Positions 37,855 to 50,829 of a stretch of 64,000 nucleotides of DNA are shown piece after piece. Below the pieces are notes generated by a model. That model worked only from the letters and a program-made list of their open reading frames with translations, was not told where the DNA came from and made no database searches. This stretch comes from Heyndrickxia ginsengihumi. Its GTDB lineage: Bacteria > Bacillota > Bacilli > Bacillales > Bacillaceae_C. The stretch's first letter is position 1. Each line of letters starts with the position of its first letter. The stretch covers positions 1 through 64,000 of the forward strand of contig NZ_JAAIWK010000008.1 in NCBI RefSeq assembly GCF_011008565.1, read 5' to 3'. A program made the translations under genes and the position numbers.

Positions 37855-39210
37855 TTATATTGCCTTCTGATTTATTTCTGCAGGAGCATCGTCCATTACT
37901 CTAACGAACTGACCTTCGTTATATGGATAGCCTGCTTTCGTAATTTTTACTTTCACTAGTTTTCCAACCATATCTGGTGTCGCAGGAAATACAACTTTTA
38001 AATAGTTATCTGTATAACCTTCATAAAGACCACTATCTGGATCTTCTTTATACACTTCTTCTGGAATTACTTCCAGTACTTCATTTTCAAATTTAGATGC
38101 ATATTCTTTCGCTAATTGATCTGATAAGGCAATAAGGCGATGAACACGTTCATTTTTAATTTCTTCATCAATTTGATCAGTCATTCTTGCTGCCGGTGTT
38201 CCTGTACGAGATGAATATGGGAATACATGCAATTCTGCAAATTTATGCTCTTTAATAAAATTATATGTTTCCATAAATTCTTCTTCAGTTTCGCCCGGAA
38301 AACCAACGATAACATCAGATGTTATCGCAAGTCCTGGTAATGCTTCTTTTAATTTTACAAGACGCTCTGCAAATTGCGCCATTGTATATTTACGGCGCAT
38401 TCTTTTTAGTACCGTATCAGAACCGGATTGTAAAGGTACATGCATATGGCGTACGATCATATTCGAATGATGAATAACCTCAATGACCTCATCTGTTAAC
38501 TGGCTTGCTTCAATTGATGAAATACGAATCCGTTTTAAACCAGTTACTTGTTCCTCTAAGTCACGAAGCAGCATTGCTAAATTATAATCTTTTAAATCTT
38601 GACCATATCCACCTGTATGAATCCCAGTTAAAACAATTTCTTTATACCCTGCATCAACAAGTTGCTGTGCTTGGCGGATTACTTCTTTTGGATCGCGTGA
38701 ACGCATCAACCCGCGTGCCCAAGGAATAATACAGAAAGTACAGAAGTTATTACAGCCTTCCTGAATTTTTAATGAAGCACGTGTCCGGTCTGTAAAATAT
38801 GGAACATCAAGCTCCTCATACACCCGATTTTTCATAATGTTTTTTACAGCATTGATCGGTTGACGTTCTTTACGATATTGTTCAATATAGTCTAGCATTT
38901 TTGTACGATCCTGAGTCCCTACGACAATATCAACTCCAGGGATTTCCATAATCTCTGCTGGTGAAGTTTGTGCATAGCATCCTGTTACACAAATAACGGC
39001 ATCTGGATTTTTTCTTACAGCACGACGAATCACTTGACGGCTTTTTTTATCGCCTGTGTTTGTTACTGTACAAGTGTTTACGACATAAACATCTGCAGTT
39101 GATTCAAAATCTACTCTTTCATATCCTTCATTCTTAAATAATTGCCATATTGCCTCTGTTTCATAATGGTTAACTTTACACCCCAATGTATGAAATGCTA
39201 CAGTAGACAT
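37855..39210 (-). CDS. mtaB: tRNA t6A37 methylthiotransferase MtaB
   Basis: This 452-residue radical-SAM enzyme makes 2-methylthio-N6-threonylcarbamoyladenosine in tRNA. An N-terminal UPF0004 domain with three cysteines (TLGCKVN, VVNTCTVTN, TGCYAQ) is followed by the SAM-binding CNNFCTFC motif and a C-terminal TRAM domain (LKVVFPATPDMVGKLVKVKITKA). The ATG at 39210 follows GAGGTG; the frame runs 32 codons upstream into rsmE. Five bases separate it from the rsmE stop. Confidence 0.95.
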   Translation of the reverse strand: MSTVAFHTLGCKVNHYETEAIWQLFKNEGYERVDFESTADVYVVNTCTVTNTGDKKSRQVIRRAVRKNPDAVICVTGCYAQTSPAEIMEIPGVDIVVGTQDRTKMLDYIEQYRKERQPINAVKNIMKNRVYEELDVPYFTDRTRASLKIQEGCNNFCTFCIIPWARGLMRSRDPKEVIRQAQQLVDAGYKEIVLTGIHTGGYGQDLKDYNLAMLLRDLEEQVTGLKRIRISSIEASQLTDEVIEVIHHSNMIVRHMHVPLQSGSDTVLKRMRRKYTMAQFAERLVKLKEALPGLAITSDVIVGFPGETEEEFMETYNFIKEHKFAELHVFPYSSRTGTPAARMTDQIDEEIKNERVHRLIALSDQLAKEYASKFENEVLEVIPEEVYKEDPDSGLYEGYTDNYLKVVFPATPDMVGKLVKVKITKAGYPYNEGQFVRVMDDAPAEINQKAI

Positions 39211-39215
39211 GTTAA

Positions 39216-39968
39216 TCACCTCATTAATTCTAAATGATAAGAAATTGCGGCCAATGTATACAAAGGTGCAGTTTCCGTTCTTAAAATTCTTGGACCTAAT
39301 CCGCAAGTTTGGAATCCTGCCTTACACAATTGCTCTACTTCTTGAGCAGAGAGCCCGCCTTCTGGGCCAAATACAAGCAGCATTTTTTCACCATCTTTTA
39401 CTTGCGACAAAGCTTGTACAAACTGATGTGATTCTCCTTGTTTAGCATCTTCCTCAAACGCGACAAGCTTATGTTCATATGATTTGCTTAATGCGAGTAA
39501 CTCTTTAAAAGTACATGGGGTATGAATGAGTGGAACGTGCTGACGATGAGATTGCTCCGCTGCTTCTAAAGCTATTTTCTGCCAGCGGTCTTTTTTCTTT
39601 AATCCTTTTTTTTCATCCCACTTAACGATCGAACGATTTGCAATGAAAGGAGCGAATTCGTACGCCCCCAATTCCGTCGCTTTTTGAATGATCCATTCAA
39701 GCTTATCACCTTTAGGCAATCCACTTGCAATCGTCACTTTAACAGGTAGTTCTTTAGAAATATCTTCCCATTCAATAATGGCAGCAACTACCTCTTCATT
39801 TGTAATCTCTTTTATTTCACAAATACAAGCCTTCTCATTCCTGAAAACTATATAAAAACGATCACCTTGTTCCATGCGCAGTACACGAACAATGTGATGA
39901 TATTGCTCATTTTGCAAGCGAACTTCTTTTTCATTTTCATAAGGTTTAGTTAAAAAGTAACGTTGCAT
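39216..39968 (-). CDS. rsmE: 16S rRNA (uracil-1498-N3)-methyltransferase RsmE
   Basis: The 250-residue SPOUT-class enzyme has a PUA-like N-terminus (HHIVRVLRMEQGDRF), QKATELGAYEFAPF, and the trefoil-knot SAM site LLVFGPEGGLSAQEVE and LGPRILRTETAPLYTLA. It methylates U1498 of 16S rRNA. It overlaps nothing but follows prmA by five bases, and the run prmA-rsmE-mtaB forms one transcript unit with dnaJ upstream. Confidence 0.95.
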   Translation of the reverse strand: MQRYFLTKPYENEKEVRLQNEQYHHIVRVLRMEQGDRFYIVFRNEKACICEIKEITNEEVVAAIIEWEDISKELPVKVTIASGLPKGDKLEWIIQKATELGAYEFAPFIANRSIVKWDEKKGLKKKDRWQKIALEAAEQSHRQHVPLIHTPCTFKELLALSKSYEHKLVAFEEDAKQGESHQFVQALSQVKDGEKMLLVFGPEGGLSAQEVEQLCKAGFQTCGLGPRILRTETAPLYTLAAISYHLELMR

Positions 39969-39973
39969 CTAAG

Positions 39974-40912
39974 TCACCCGCGTTTTGCGATAAACGCTAC
40001 CCAATCTTCCATTACAAGCGTTTCTTCTATTAGAAATCCAGAAGCAATAAGAGCCTCTCTTACTAGCTCCTTTTTCTGCTGAATAATTCCAGAAGTTATA
40101 AAGTATCCGCCAGGTTTTACAACGTTTGCTGCGTCATCAGTAAAGCGAACAATGATTTCAGCAAGAATATTCGACACGACAATATCTGCTTGCTTATTAA
40201 CACCTTTTAATAGATCATTTTGCTGAACGGTTACTCGATCCTGCACTTTATTTAGTTTAATATTAAGCCTTGCTGACTGAACTGCAACTTCATCTAGATC
40301 TAAAGCCGTAACTTCTTTTGCTTCCAATAAGGCTGCTGCAATGCTCAATACACCTGAACCTGTACCAACATCAATTACAGTATCACCTTTTTGTACGGTT
40401 CTTTCTAAAGCTTGAATACACATAACCGTTGTCGGATGGGTTCCAGTACCAAATGCCATTCCCGGGTCAAGCTCAATAATTAATTCGTCGCTTGATACAG
40501 GCTGATAGTCTTCCCATGTTGGTACAATTGTGAATTTTTCCGAAATCTTTACAGGATTATAATATTTTTTCCAAGCAGTTGCCCACTCTTCTTCAAATAC
40601 TTCACTAATTGTCACTTTATTTGGACCGATATCAATATTGAAAGTCGTTAAATTTGTAATCGACTGTTTTATTTCGTCAACCGTTTCTCCTAAAAAGCTA
40701 TTCACTGGCAAATATGCTTTGATGACGACGCCTTCTTCAGGATAATCATCTGGATTTAATTCGTATATTTCGCCAAATTTATCTTCATGTTCTTTTAATA
40801 GCTCGTTCGAATCCTCGATTACAACTCCACCGGCACCAGCTTCATATAAAATATTAGAAATGGGCTCTATCGCCTCGTTCGTCGTATGAATCATAATTTC
40901 AGACCATTTCAT
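39974..40912 (-). CDS. prmA: Ribosomal protein L11 methyltransferase
   Basis: The 312-residue enzyme trimethylates L11. It has a L11-recognition N-terminal domain ([20 protein letters not shown]) and a SAM-dependent core with [40 protein letters not shown] and [10 protein letters not shown]. It lies 23 bases after dnaJ, as in B. subtilis where prmA follows dnaJ. Confidence 0.95.
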   Translation of the reverse strand: MKWSEIMIHTTNEAIEPISNILYEAGAGGVVIEDSNELLKEHEDKFGEIYELNPDDYPEEGVVIKAYLPVNSFLGETVDEIKQSITNLTTFNIDIGPNKVTISEVFEEEWATAWKKYYNPVKISEKFTIVPTWEDYQPVSSDELIIELDPGMAFGTGTHPTTVMCIQALERTVQKGDTVIDVGTGSGVLSIAAALLEAKEVTALDLDEVAVQSARLNIKLNKVQDRVTVQQNDLLKGVNKQADIVVSNILAEIIVRFTDDAANVVKPGGYFITSGIIQQKKELVREALIASGFLIEETLVMEDWVAFIAKRG

Positions 40913-40935
40913 TGACTACCAACTCCATTTTGAGA

Positions 40936-42066
40936 TTAGTCCCCTTTGAAAGCTTTTTTCATTTTGTCGATAAAGCTACGATGCTGTGCATCAGGAGCTG
41001 CTCCACTTACTTCAGCAAATTCACGTAATAATTGTTTTTGTTTTTCTGTTAATTTTGTCGGTGTAATTACATTTGCGATCACATGCTGATCCCCTGTCCC
41101 ATATCCGTGTACGTTTGGAACACCTTTGCCCCGTAAGCGGAATTTTGTGCCTGATTGTGTACCCGCAGGAATTTTTAATTTTACTTTACCATGAAGAGTC
41201 GGAACTTCAATTTCGTCTCCCAAAGCCGCTTGTGGGAAAGTAATTGGAATTTCGCAATAAATATCATCGCCATCTCGTTCAAACAACTCATGTCGTCTAA
41301 TATGGAAAACAACATATAAATCTCCAGCAGGCCCACCATTTATTCCTGGCTCACCTTGTCCTGCTACGCGTAATTGTTGACCATCGTCTACTCCCGCAGG
41401 AATTTTCACTGCGATTTTACGGCGTTTTTTCACCTTTCCACTGCCACCGCAAGTTCTACATTTGTCTTTAATAATTTTGCCAGTTCCTCCACAGTAATGA
41501 CAAACTCTGCGGTTAACAATTTTACCAAACGGAGTATTTTGTTCTGTATTCATTTGCCCTGTACCATGGCAATGCGGGCATGTATCCGGCTTCGTACCTG
41601 GTTTTGCTCCTGTACCGTGACAAGTATCACACTCTTCTTCACGTGGAATCGTTATTTCCGTTTCTTTCCCGAATACAGCTTCTTCAAAATCTAGTGTCAT
41701 AGTATATTGTAAATCGGCACCTTGTCTTGGCGCGTTTGGATCGTTTCTACGACCGCCACCGCCAAAAAAGCTATTGAAAATATCTTCAAATCCAAAGCCG
41801 CCACCGAAATCAGCGCCGCCAAATCCCCCGCCAAATCCTTGACTGTTTGGATCAGTATGTCCGAACTGGTCATAATGTGCACGCTTCTGATCATCGCTCA
41901 GCGCTTCATAAGCTTCTTTAACTTCTTTAAATTTTTCCGCCGCATCCGGAGCCTTGTTTATATCTGGGTGGTATTTTTTAGAGAGTTTGCGATACGCTTT
42001 TTTTATCTCTTCCTTTGTAGCGTTCTTCTCAACACCTAACACTTCATAATAATCCCGTTTACTCAT
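40936..42066 (-). CDS. dnaJ: Chaperone DnaJ (Hsp40)
   Basis: This 376-residue co-chaperone delivers substrates to DnaK and stimulates its ATPase. The J domain has the HPD motif (KKYHPDINK), a Gly/Phe-rich linker ([20 protein letters not shown]) and four CxxCxGxG zinc repeats ([32 protein letters not shown]). The C-terminal substrate domains end at FKGD. Its separation from dnaK includes a stem-loop at 42161-42200. Confidence 0.97.
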   Translation of the reverse strand: MSKRDYYEVLGVEKNATKEEIKKAYRKLSKKYHPDINKAPDAAEKFKEVKEAYEALSDDQKRAHYDQFGHTDPNSQGFGGGFGGADFGGGFGFEDIFNSFFGGGGRRNDPNAPRQGADLQYTMTLDFEEAVFGKETEITIPREEECDTCHGTGAKPGTKPDTCPHCHGTGQMNTEQNTPFGKIVNRRVCHYCGGTGKIIKDKCRTCGGSGKVKKRRKIAVKIPAGVDDGQQLRVAGQGEPGINGGPAGDLYVVFHIRRHELFERDGDDIYCEIPITFPQAALGDEIEVPTLHGKVKLKIPAGTQSGTKFRLRGKGVPNVHGYGTGDQHVIANVITPTKLTEKQKQLLREFAEVSGAAPDAQHRSFIDKMKKAFKGD

Positions 42067-42160
42067 CTTTTCTCACTCCCGAAACCTTCACATAAAGGTA
42101 ATTTTAGCATTGGCTATATAAACAATCAATAACAAATCATATTGGAAAGAAATCACAAGA

Positions 42161-42200
42161 AAAAAGTCAAAGCCGAGATTGGACTTGACTTTGACTTTTT
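42161..42200 (-). terminator. Stem-loop between dnaK and dnaJ
   Basis: Twelve-base perfect arms (42161-42172 and 42189-42200) lie between dnaK and dnaJ; in the minus direction T residues follow the stem. It can terminate part of the grpE-dnaK transcript or process it. Confidence 0.75.
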
Positions 42201-42252
42201 TGCATCAATATATCCGGGATTCTTCACATGGACGTTCAATCATGTCCCATGA

Positions 42253-44097
<1,845 letters not shown>

Positions 44098-44110
44098 TTA
44101 TGTAAAAGTT

Positions 44111-44725
44111 TTATTGATTCACCTTCACCATCGAAGGACGAATGACTCTATCTTTTAAAATATAACCTTTTTGGAATTCTTCTACAATGATGTTAGACTC
44201 AACATCTTCTTCTTGAGCCTGCATAATTGCTTGATGGTAATGAGGATCGAATTCTTTTCCAAGCGCTTCAATAGGTTCTACTCCTTCTTTTTTTAGCGCC
44301 TCTAAAATATTTCGATAAACCATTTCCATTCCTTGTAGCAACTGCTTCGTTTGCTCATCTTCCGGAGCCATCTGTAATGCTCTCTCAAAATTATCAATGG
44401 CTGGAAGTAGATTTGTAATTAAATGTTGGGCTCTATACTTTTCACTTGCCTGCTTATCTAAATCTACTCTACGACGGAAATTATCAAAATCTGCCCGTAA
44501 ACGGACATAACGATTTTCATACTCATCAATTTTCGCTTCAAGCTCTTTTATCTTTGCATTTGCTTTCTCGAGTTCATCCTTTTCATTACTCGTTTCAGCA
44601 GCAGTTTGTTCTTGTTCATTTGTATTCTCTTCTGTTAATTCTTCAGCAAAAATGGGTTCAATACTTTGCTCATTTTCTTCACTTTGCTGGTTTTCTACTT
44701 GTTGGTTGTTTTTCTCTTCTGCCAC
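44111..44725 (-). CDS. grpE: Nucleotide exchange factor GrpE
   Basis: This 204-residue dimeric exchange factor releases ADP from DnaK. It has an acidic, Gln/Glu-rich N-terminal tail and a long coiled coil (about 45-110, with [19 protein letters not shown]). The beta-wing domain ends with [16 protein letters not shown]. The GTG at 44725 (VAEEKNN) follows AAGGGGGTG; 15 upstream codons in frame have no site. It lies between hrcA and dnaK. Confidence 0.95.
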   Translation of the reverse strand: MAEEKNNQQVENQQSEENEQSIEPIFAEELTEENTNEQEQTAAETSNEKDELEKANAKIKELEAKIDEYENRYVRLRADFDNFRRRVDLDKQASEKYRAQHLITNLLPAIDNFERALQMAPEDEQTKQLLQGMEMVYRNILEALKKEGVEPIEALGKEFDPHYHQAIMQAQEEDVESNIIVEEFQKGYILKDRVIRPSMVKVNQ

Positions 44726-44839
44726 CTTATTCACCCCCTTCAAATGGTAGGAAAGTTTAAATTTATACAAAAGAAATGACTTATAATCAGTGCTAGACCG
44801 ATTTATAAGTACATCTCACAAACAATATAGCCATAAAAT

Positions 44840-45868
44840 CTATCCATGATACAATTTCGTCAATGCAATTGACATATCATGACTTAGTATATCTACGATG
44901 CTGATCACCCGTGAATATTCCATGCGGGTAGGTCCTAAAATAGCGATCGTCCCTACAGATTCCTGCCCAATAGAGTAGGTTGCAGTGATTAAACTGCAAT
45001 TCTCCATTTCGGAAACTTGATTTTCTTTTCCTATTTTAACATGAATTCCTTTAGGAATACCTTTAAATAAATCATAGAAACTGTCTTCCCGCTCAATCAT
45101 ATCTAATAAAGAACGAACCTTATTAAGATCGTGAAATTCAGGTTGATTTAAAATGTTAGATTTACCGCCAAAAAATATTTTTTCATGATCACTCATGGTT
45201 AACATATTAAGAACCATATACAAAACCGACTCGTAATTCTCAATATGTTTTTTTAATATGTCCGCAACTTCTATTTCTATCTTCGACTTTAATTTTGTAA
45301 TTGGAACATTCGCAAGCCGGTCGTTAAAAATATTAACGATTTTTTCAAGCTGACTTGCTTGTACTCCTGGCGGCAATGTAAACATCCGATTTTCGACGTA
45401 ACCAGTATCAGTAATTATCACTGCCACAGCTGCTTCCTCATTTAATGGGATAATTTGCAGCCTTTTAAGCTTTGTCTCTTTAACCGCTGGGCCTAATAAA
45501 ATTGCTGTATACTTCGTCATTTCAGATAAAATTTGCGCCGATTTTTGTACTAGCTTCTCCAATTCGTAAATTCTATCTGCGAAAATGGAGTGTATTTGAG
45601 AAATGTCTTGCAGCTCTAATTGTTGCGGCGATAAAAGATGATCGACATAATACCGATAACCCTTTTCAGATGGGACTCTTCCAGATGAAGTATGAGTTTT
45701 TTCGATAAAACCCATTTCTTCTAAATCAGCCATAACATTCCGAATGGTTGCGGAACTTAAAGCAATTTCATTTTTCTTAGAAAGTGTTCTTGAGCCGACA
45801 GGTTGAGCAGATCGAATAAAGTCATCAATGATCACTTGTAAAATCATAAGTTGACGATCCGTTAACAA
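44840..45868 (-). CDS. hrcA: Heat-inducible transcription repressor HrcA
   Basis: This 342-residue repressor binds CIRCE operators and is kept active by GroEL. A winged helix at the N-terminus ([21 protein letters not shown]) is followed by a GAF-like domain. It starts with TTG at 45868 (GAGGTGAT upstream). It is the first gene of hrcA-grpE-dnaK-dnaJ, and its own CIRCE lies 16 bases upstream, so it regulates itself. Confidence 0.96.
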   Translation of the reverse strand: MLTDRQLMILQVIIDDFIRSAQPVGSRTLSKKNEIALSSATIRNVMADLEEMGFIEKTHTSSGRVPSEKGYRYYVDHLLSPQQLELQDISQIHSIFADRIYELEKLVQKSAQILSEMTKYTAILLGPAVKETKLKRLQIIPLNEEAAVAVIITDTGYVENRMFTLPPGVQASQLEKIVNIFNDRLANVPITKLKSKIEIEVADILKKHIENYESVLYMVLNMLTMSDHEKIFFGGKSNILNQPEFHDLNKVRSLLDMIEREDSFYDLFKGIPKGIHVKIGKENQVSEMENCSLITATYSIGQESVGTIAILGPTRMEYSRVISIVDILSHDMSIALTKLYHG

Positions 45869-45884
45869 CTTATATCACCTCTGT

Positions 45885-45911
45885 TAGCACTCTCGGATAA
45901 CGAGTGCTAAT
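45885..45911 (-). promoter_or_regulatory. CIRCE operator upstream of hrcA
   Basis: TTAGCACTC-N9-GAGTGCTAA is a perfect copy of the CIRCE consensus. It lies between the promoter and the hrcA ribosome site, so the HrcA repressor can block the whole chaperone operon. Confidence 0.97.
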
Positions 45912-45921
45912 TATATAAATA

Positions 45922-45950
45922 AATTATCAAAATCATATTCCATTGTCAAT
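45922..45950 (-). promoter_or_regulatory. Probable sigma-A promoter of the hrcA operon
   Basis: On the minus strand, TTGACA (45950-45945) and TAATTT (45927-45922) are 17 bases apart, immediately upstream of CIRCE. Confidence 0.7.
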
Positions 45951-45974
45951 ATATTTACATATAAACTTCCCTGT

Positions 45975-47108
45975 TTATTCAAGCAAAAATGCTTCAAACA
46001 CTTCATTTCCTAAAAAACGTCCCTCTCGCGTTAACCTAATAAAATCGCCGTGCCTTTCAAGCAGTCCTCGCCTTTCCATTTCTTGAATTGACGAAGCAAA
46101 CAACTTGATAATATCCTCATGAAATTTTTCTCGAAAATGCGATATGCTAACACCTTCATTTTTCCTCAAACCTAAAAACATTTCTTCTTCCATTTTTTCA
46201 GATTTTGTTTCAACATGCTGTTCTAAAATTGGCAATGCATGATCTTTTAGCATATTGATATATTTTTTGACTGCACCATAATTTGCTACTCTTATTCCAT
46301 TTTCATAACCATGGGCGCCTGCACCGAAGCCAAAGTACTCCTCATTATTCCAATAAATGAGGTTATGTTGACTTTCGTATCCCGGTAAAGCAAAATTACT
46401 AATTTCATATTGGTTAAGTCCGTGTTTGTCCATTTCCATCATTAATAATTGGTACATGTCTGCTTCTACTTCTTCTGTTGGTAATGGCAATTTCCCTTTA
46501 TTCATTAAATGATAAAAAATGGTCTTTGGCTCAATGATAAGTGAGTAACTGGAGTAGTGGGGCAATTGCAATGACATCGCAATATTTAATGTTTCTTGAA
46601 AATCTTCAATCGTTTGTGTTGGTAAACCGAACATTAAATCAATGCTTATATTTTCGAATCCCACTTTTTGTGCCTTATTTAATGTTGAAAACACATCTTT
46701 TACACGATGGCTTCTCCCTATTTTTTCGAGCAATCGATCATTAAATGATTGCACCCCGAAACTGAGACGATTAACACCGTAATCAAATAACAGTTTTAGT
46801 TTTTCTTCTGAAGTTTCTCCTGGATTTGCTTCAAAAGTAAATTCGCCTTCCCCATTATAAGGAAGAATGGCACGAATACCTTCCAATAATTTTTGCAGTT
46901 GGCCTTCATTTAATGCAGTTGGTGTTCCGCCGCCGACAAAAATGGTTGACAGCTCTGTCTTTGGTGCATTACTTATTTTCATTTTCATTTCTTTTAATAG
47001 CATGTCAATATATTCATCTACTGGTTGTCCATTTAATAAAAATTTATTGAAATCACAGTAATAACAAATATGCTCACAAAATGGTATGTGAATATACGCT
47101 GCTTTCAT
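45975..47108 (-). CDS. hemW: Radical SAM heme chaperone HemW
   Basis: The 377-residue radical-SAM protein has the motif IPFCEHICYYCDF with C-x3-C-x2-C, and GGGTPTAL and RLSFGVQSF blocks. It is of the short HemW type (annotated hemN in older B. subtilis work) and lacks the longer coproporphyrinogen-oxidase N-terminus. HemW members load heme rather than oxidise coproporphyrinogen. It lies between lepA and hrcA, as in B. subtilis. Confidence 0.93.
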   Translation of the reverse strand: MKAAYIHIPFCEHICYYCDFNKFLLNGQPVDEYIDMLLKEMKMKISNAPKTELSTIFVGGGTPTALNEGQLQKLLEGIRAILPYNGEGEFTFEANPGETSEEKLKLLFDYGVNRLSFGVQSFNDRLLEKIGRSHRVKDVFSTLNKAQKVGFENISIDLMFGLPTQTIEDFQETLNIAMSLQLPHYSSYSLIIEPKTIFYHLMNKGKLPLPTEEVEADMYQLLMMEMDKHGLNQYEISNFALPGYESQHNLIYWNNEEYFGFGAGAHGYENGIRVANYGAVKKYINMLKDHALPILEQHVETKSEKMEEEMFLGLRKNEGVSISHFREKFHEDIIKLFASSIQEMERRGLLERHGDFIRLTREGRFLGNEVFEAFLLE

Positions 47109-47199
47109 TGCATCACAACCTTACATTACAATTAATTGTATCGCTTTTCTATACTTAACGATCCAGACTATTTCCGTAAGCCTCTTACTTTTTAAAAAT

Positions 47200-47300
47200 T
47201 TCCGCTTCAGGGATCGCTTCTGAGACGGTCAGAAAGTCTCGTCCGCAGCTCCTGCATGGCCCACCTTAGACGCACTGATCCCGAGCAGCAATCTTCTTCC
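47200..47300. repeat. GC-rich non-coding islet between lepA and hemW
   Basis: The 366-base gap 47109-47474 has no gene. This part is GC-rich and holds a reverse-oriented CCGCAGCTCCTGCA motif and GGGATC at both ends, resembling the repeat-type islets elsewhere in the window. It may be a decayed interspersed repeat. Confidence 0.35.
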
Positions 47301-47388
47301 ACGCAAATCATCTTCTTTTATGAACTGTTGAAGTGAATAGCGCCATCTAATGAAAAACAATCATGTTTTTAGAAAAGAATCTATGATA

Positions 47389-47440
47389 AAAAGAAAGCGG
47401 GAGCGGCTTGAAATCATTCAAGTAAACTCCCACCTTTGTC
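47389..47440 (-). terminator. Terminator of lepA
   Basis: Outer arms GGGAG (47399-47403) and CTCCC (47427-47431) enclose an inner CTTGAA/TTCAAG stem (47407-47422). T-rich sequence follows in the minus direction. Confidence 0.7.
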
Positions 47441-47474
47441 CTCATTAACTTTCTCGAAAAATCGTGTGAACAAG

Positions 47475-49307
47475 TTACTTTTTCGTGTCGTCCATTTTCA
47501 ATACTGCCATAAAAGCTTCTTGAGGTATTTCCACAGAACCTACTTGTTTCATGCGTTTTTTACCTTCTTTTTGCTTTTCTAACAATTTACGTTTTCGAGA
47601 TATATCTCCACCGTAACATTTCGCTAATACGTTTTTACGCATCGCCTTTATCGTTGAACGGGCAACAATTTTTTGACCAACTGCTGCTTGAATAGGTACT
47701 TCAAATTGTTGACGTGGTATTAAATCTTTTAATTTTTCTACAATATGCTTTCCTCGCTCATAAGCAAAATCTTTATGAACGATAAAGCTTAAAGCATCTA
47801 CTTTTTCGCCATTTAATAAAATATCCATTTTCACAAGACTTGATTGTCGGTATCCAATGAGTTCATAGTCGAATGAAGCATAACCTTTTGTATTGGATTT
47901 TAATTGGTCAAAAAAGTCATAAACAATTTCTGATAATGGAATTTCATAAATAACATTAACGCGGATATCATCTAAATATTGCATATCGATAAAGTTTCCT
48001 CGTTTTGCCTGTGAAATTTCCATAACTGCCCCAACATAATCATTCGGCACCATAATCGATGCACGTACATATGGCTCTTCGACGTATTGAAGCTTTTGAG
48101 GTTCAGGCAAATTGCTCGGATTATCAACTATTAATTCCTCTCCATCTGTTAATACCGCTTTATAAATAACACTAGGAGCTGTCGTAATTAAATCGATATT
48201 AAATTCACGTTCAATTCTTTCTTGAATGATTTCCATATGCAATAGTCCTAAAAATCCACAGCGGAAGCCAAACCCTAACGCTTGAGATGTTTCTGGCTCA
48301 TATTGAAGCGAAGAATCGTTCAACTCAAGCTTTTCAAGCGCTTCTCGTAAATCATTAAATTTATTTGTATCAACAGGGTAAAGGCCGCAGTATACCATCG
48401 GATTCATCTTTCGGTAACCGGGAAGCGGCTCCGAGGCTGGTTTTTTTGCGCTCGTAATCGTATCCCCTACTCGTGTATCAGCGACATTTTTAATTGCAGC
48501 AGTTAAAAAACCAACATCCCCAACTGTTAATTCATCACAAAACATTGGCTTCGGTGTACTTACGCCAACTTCAGTAACCTCAAATTCTTTCCCCGTTGCC
48601 ATCATTTTAATTTTATCGCCAACTTTTACTGAACCTTCAACAACGCGAATATAAGCAATCACACCCCGATACGCATCATACAAAGAATCAAAGATGAGCG
48701 CTTTTAACGGTGCATCTGGATCGCCTGTTGGTGCTGGAACTTTTTCTACGATTTGCTCAAGGATGTCTTCAATCCCGATTCCAGCTTTAGCCGACGCTAA
48801 TACTGCATCAGAAGCGTCCAACCCGATAACATCCTCAATTTCCTGTTTAACTCTGTCCGGCTCTGCAGATGGCAAATCAATTTTGTTCACAACTGGGATA
48901 ATTTCTAAATCATTATCGAGTGCTAAATACACGTTTGCTAATGTTTGCGCTTCAATCCCTTGGGCAGCATCAACGACAAGGATGGCACCTTCACAGGCAG
49001 CAAGACTTCGCGATACTTCATATGTGAAATCGACATGTCCTGGGGTATCAATAAGGTGGAAAATATACTCCTCCCCATCTTTTGCCTTGTATTTTAATTG
49101 GACTGCATTTAATTTAATTGTAATTCCACGTTCACGCTCCAGTTCCATTGAATCTAATAATTGGTCTTTCATTTCGCGTGAACTTAAAGCATTCGTTTTC
49201 TCTAATATGCGATCGGCCAATGTCGATTTACCATGGTCGATATGAGCAATAATAGAAAAGTTACGAATCTTTTCCTGTCTTTTTAACTTTTCTTCACGAT
49301 TCATCAT
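47475..49307 (-). CDS. lepA: Elongation factor 4 (LepA)
   Basis: The 610-residue translational GTPase supports correct ribosome translocation and assembly. G motifs are intact: [13 protein letters not shown] (G1), RERGITI (G2), [11 protein letters not shown] (G3), VVNKIDLP (G4). LepA-specific C-terminal sequences are present ([14 protein letters not shown] and [25 protein letters not shown]). Two ATG codons in tandem are possible starts after GGAGTG. It lies between hemW and spoIIP, as in B. subtilis. Confidence 0.97.
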   Translation of the reverse strand: MMNREEKLKRQEKIRNFSIIAHIDHGKSTLADRILEKTNALSSREMKDQLLDSMELERERGITIKLNAVQLKYKAKDGEEYIFHLIDTPGHVDFTYEVSRSLAACEGAILVVDAAQGIEAQTLANVYLALDNDLEIIPVVNKIDLPSAEPDRVKQEIEDVIGLDASDAVLASAKAGIGIEDILEQIVEKVPAPTGDPDAPLKALIFDSLYDAYRGVIAYIRVVEGSVKVGDKIKMMATGKEFEVTEVGVSTPKPMFCDELTVGDVGFLTAAIKNVADTRVGDTITSAKKPASEPLPGYRKMNPMVYCGLYPVDTNKFNDLREALEKLELNDSSLQYEPETSQALGFGFRCGFLGLLHMEIIQERIEREFNIDLITTAPSVIYKAVLTDGEELIVDNPSNLPEPQKLQYVEEPYVRASIMVPNDYVGAVMEISQAKRGNFIDMQYLDDIRVNVIYEIPLSEIVYDFFDQLKSNTKGYASFDYELIGYRQSSLVKMDILLNGEKVDALSFIVHKDFAYERGKHIVEKLKDLIPRQQFEVPIQAAVGQKIVARSTIKAMRKNVLAKCYGGDISRKRKLLEKQKEGKKRMKQVGSVEIPQEAFMAVLKMDDTKK

Positions 49308-49442
49308 ATTTCACTCCTGTATTCGGCACATGTACACTATTGTTGATTATATCAGCACGTTTTTCAACATTCAATGAAAATAAATTGATCCAAAAAAGAA
49401 TTGAAAATATTATAGCAATTAATGTTGAATGGATAAAAAAAT

Positions 49443-49482
49443 AGTGATGGATTTAGACTATTTTTAAATAGCATCCATCACT
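49443..49482 (-). terminator. Terminator of spoIIP
   Basis: Ten-base perfect arms (AGTGATGGAT at 49443-49452 and ATCCATCACT at 49473-49482) enclose a further CTATTT/AAATAG stem. In the minus direction a T run follows. Confidence 0.88.
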
Positions 49483-49554
49483 TCCTCCTAAGAATACATT
49501 TTATATGTTCATTATTTGACTTGAAACGATGCTAGAGATTACAATGATCGGTCG

Positions 49555-50757
49555 CTATTCCGCAGCTGTTGTTGTCTTATTGCCATTCACTTTCTCTGCT
49601 TGCCAGTAATAATCAGCAAATACGTCTGCTAGTGCATCCATTGTTCGATACATTTCCTCAAAAGTATTGTCTACTCCACCAACTTCAATTAAAAAAGAAT
49701 GATTTGACAAGTCTTGATTGAACTTTCCGTTTGTAGATGCTCCTTTTTTCATAATAACCCCTCTTGATAGATCTTTATATTTTTTCTTTAAACGTGCATG
49801 TAAATCTTCTGCAACTTTTGCATTTTGTTCCCAATTTGGATTATCGCCCCCAATGATAAAAGCAATTTTCGCATATGGTTTCCCATTAATCGTAACGGTC
49901 GTATCTTTTCTCCTTCTTGAATCTCTATGAATATCAATAAAGTATTGAAAATCATGGTCTGCTTTCATTGCACTAAGTACAACCTCTCTTGATTCCTGAT
50001 ACGACTGCGAATATGTCATGCCATTTTTCACAAGTAATTTTTGTACATCCGTTGTATCAGCTTCTGCTCCTATCCCTCGATCTTCTAAATCTTCTTTTAA
50101 TTTTTCTCCAACTTTTGTGACATTAATTTTTGAATGCTGTGCTAAATTAGGATCTGTTACACCTTTTAAATACGGAAGATACGATTCATGCGTATGTGTG
50201 AAATAAATATAAACCCGTTTTTTACCTTTCGTTGTTTGTGATGGCTTATTATGTTTATCTTGATTGTTATCTTTCGCCTTGTTAATTTGGTCTGTATTTT
50301 GCGTTTTTGGATCTGAAGATTTTAATGAGTTATCTGGAGGAACAGATTCAATCGGTAAATTTGTATAATTACTCCCTTCACCAGCCACTAAGATTTTACT
50401 ATCAAATATATCAAATCCTGGCAACTCTCTTCCCAATAGGCTTCGTGGATCTTGAAAACGTACATTCGTCATCATTTCAAATGCAATTTTGCTGATAGAA
50501 AAACTTTCAGTCTTTGGCATATTAAGGGCTAATAATTGACTATCAGACAAAAACATCCGATATAATTGTTTACTAGAAAAATGTTTAGCTGCTTCATTAA
50601 CAGTGGAAGATGCTACCCGATATCCTGGTTTTAAAGAGGTCAACGTACCAATCAGAATAAAAACGAGCAACAGGGACAAAACAAATACGGCGAAAAGTCT
50701 AAAAATACTAGATATATTTAAGATGAAGACATAGCTGGAATGTTTGCTAGGTTTCAT
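49555..50757 (-). CDS. spoIIP: Stage II sporulation protein P
   Basis: The product is 400 residues. It is a cell-wall amidase/endopeptidase that acts with SpoIID and SpoIIM in the engulfment of the forespore. One membrane segment (about residues 13-38) is followed by a Lys/Asn/Asp-rich linker and the SpoIIP domain with FTHTHESYLP, FQYFIDIHRDS and HSFLIEVGGVDN, which hold the zinc ligands. The ATG at 50757 follows AAAGGGTGGG; seven upstream codons in frame have no site. Confidence 0.95.
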   Translation of the reverse strand: MKPSKHSSYVFILNISSIFRLFAVFVLSLLLVFILIGTLTSLKPGYRVASSTVNEAAKHFSSKQLYRMFLSDSQLLALNMPKTESFSISKIAFEMMTNVRFQDPRSLLGRELPGFDIFDSKILVAGEGSNYTNLPIESVPPDNSLKSSDPKTQNTDQINKAKDNNQDKHNKPSQTTKGKKRVYIYFTHTHESYLPYLKGVTDPNLAQHSKINVTKVGEKLKEDLEDRGIGAEADTTDVQKLLVKNGMTYSQSYQESREVVLSAMKADHDFQYFIDIHRDSRRRKDTTVTINGKPYAKIAFIIGGDNPNWEQNAKVAEDLHARLKKKYKDLSRGVIMKKGASTNGKFNQDLSNHSFLIEVGGVDNTFEEMYRTMDALADVFADYYWQAEKVNGNKTTTAAE

Positions 50758-50829
50758 TGTCCCACCCTTTCTACTCAAGTCTAGTACAATGTATGACTTT
50801 AATAGAAAAAGTAGAACAAAAAATAGTAA

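Noticed and set aside
48694-49245. A 183-codon frame opposite lepA
   Set aside because: Same reasoning: it is the antisense shadow of the lepA GTPase domain, rich in Ser/Ile by codon reversal.
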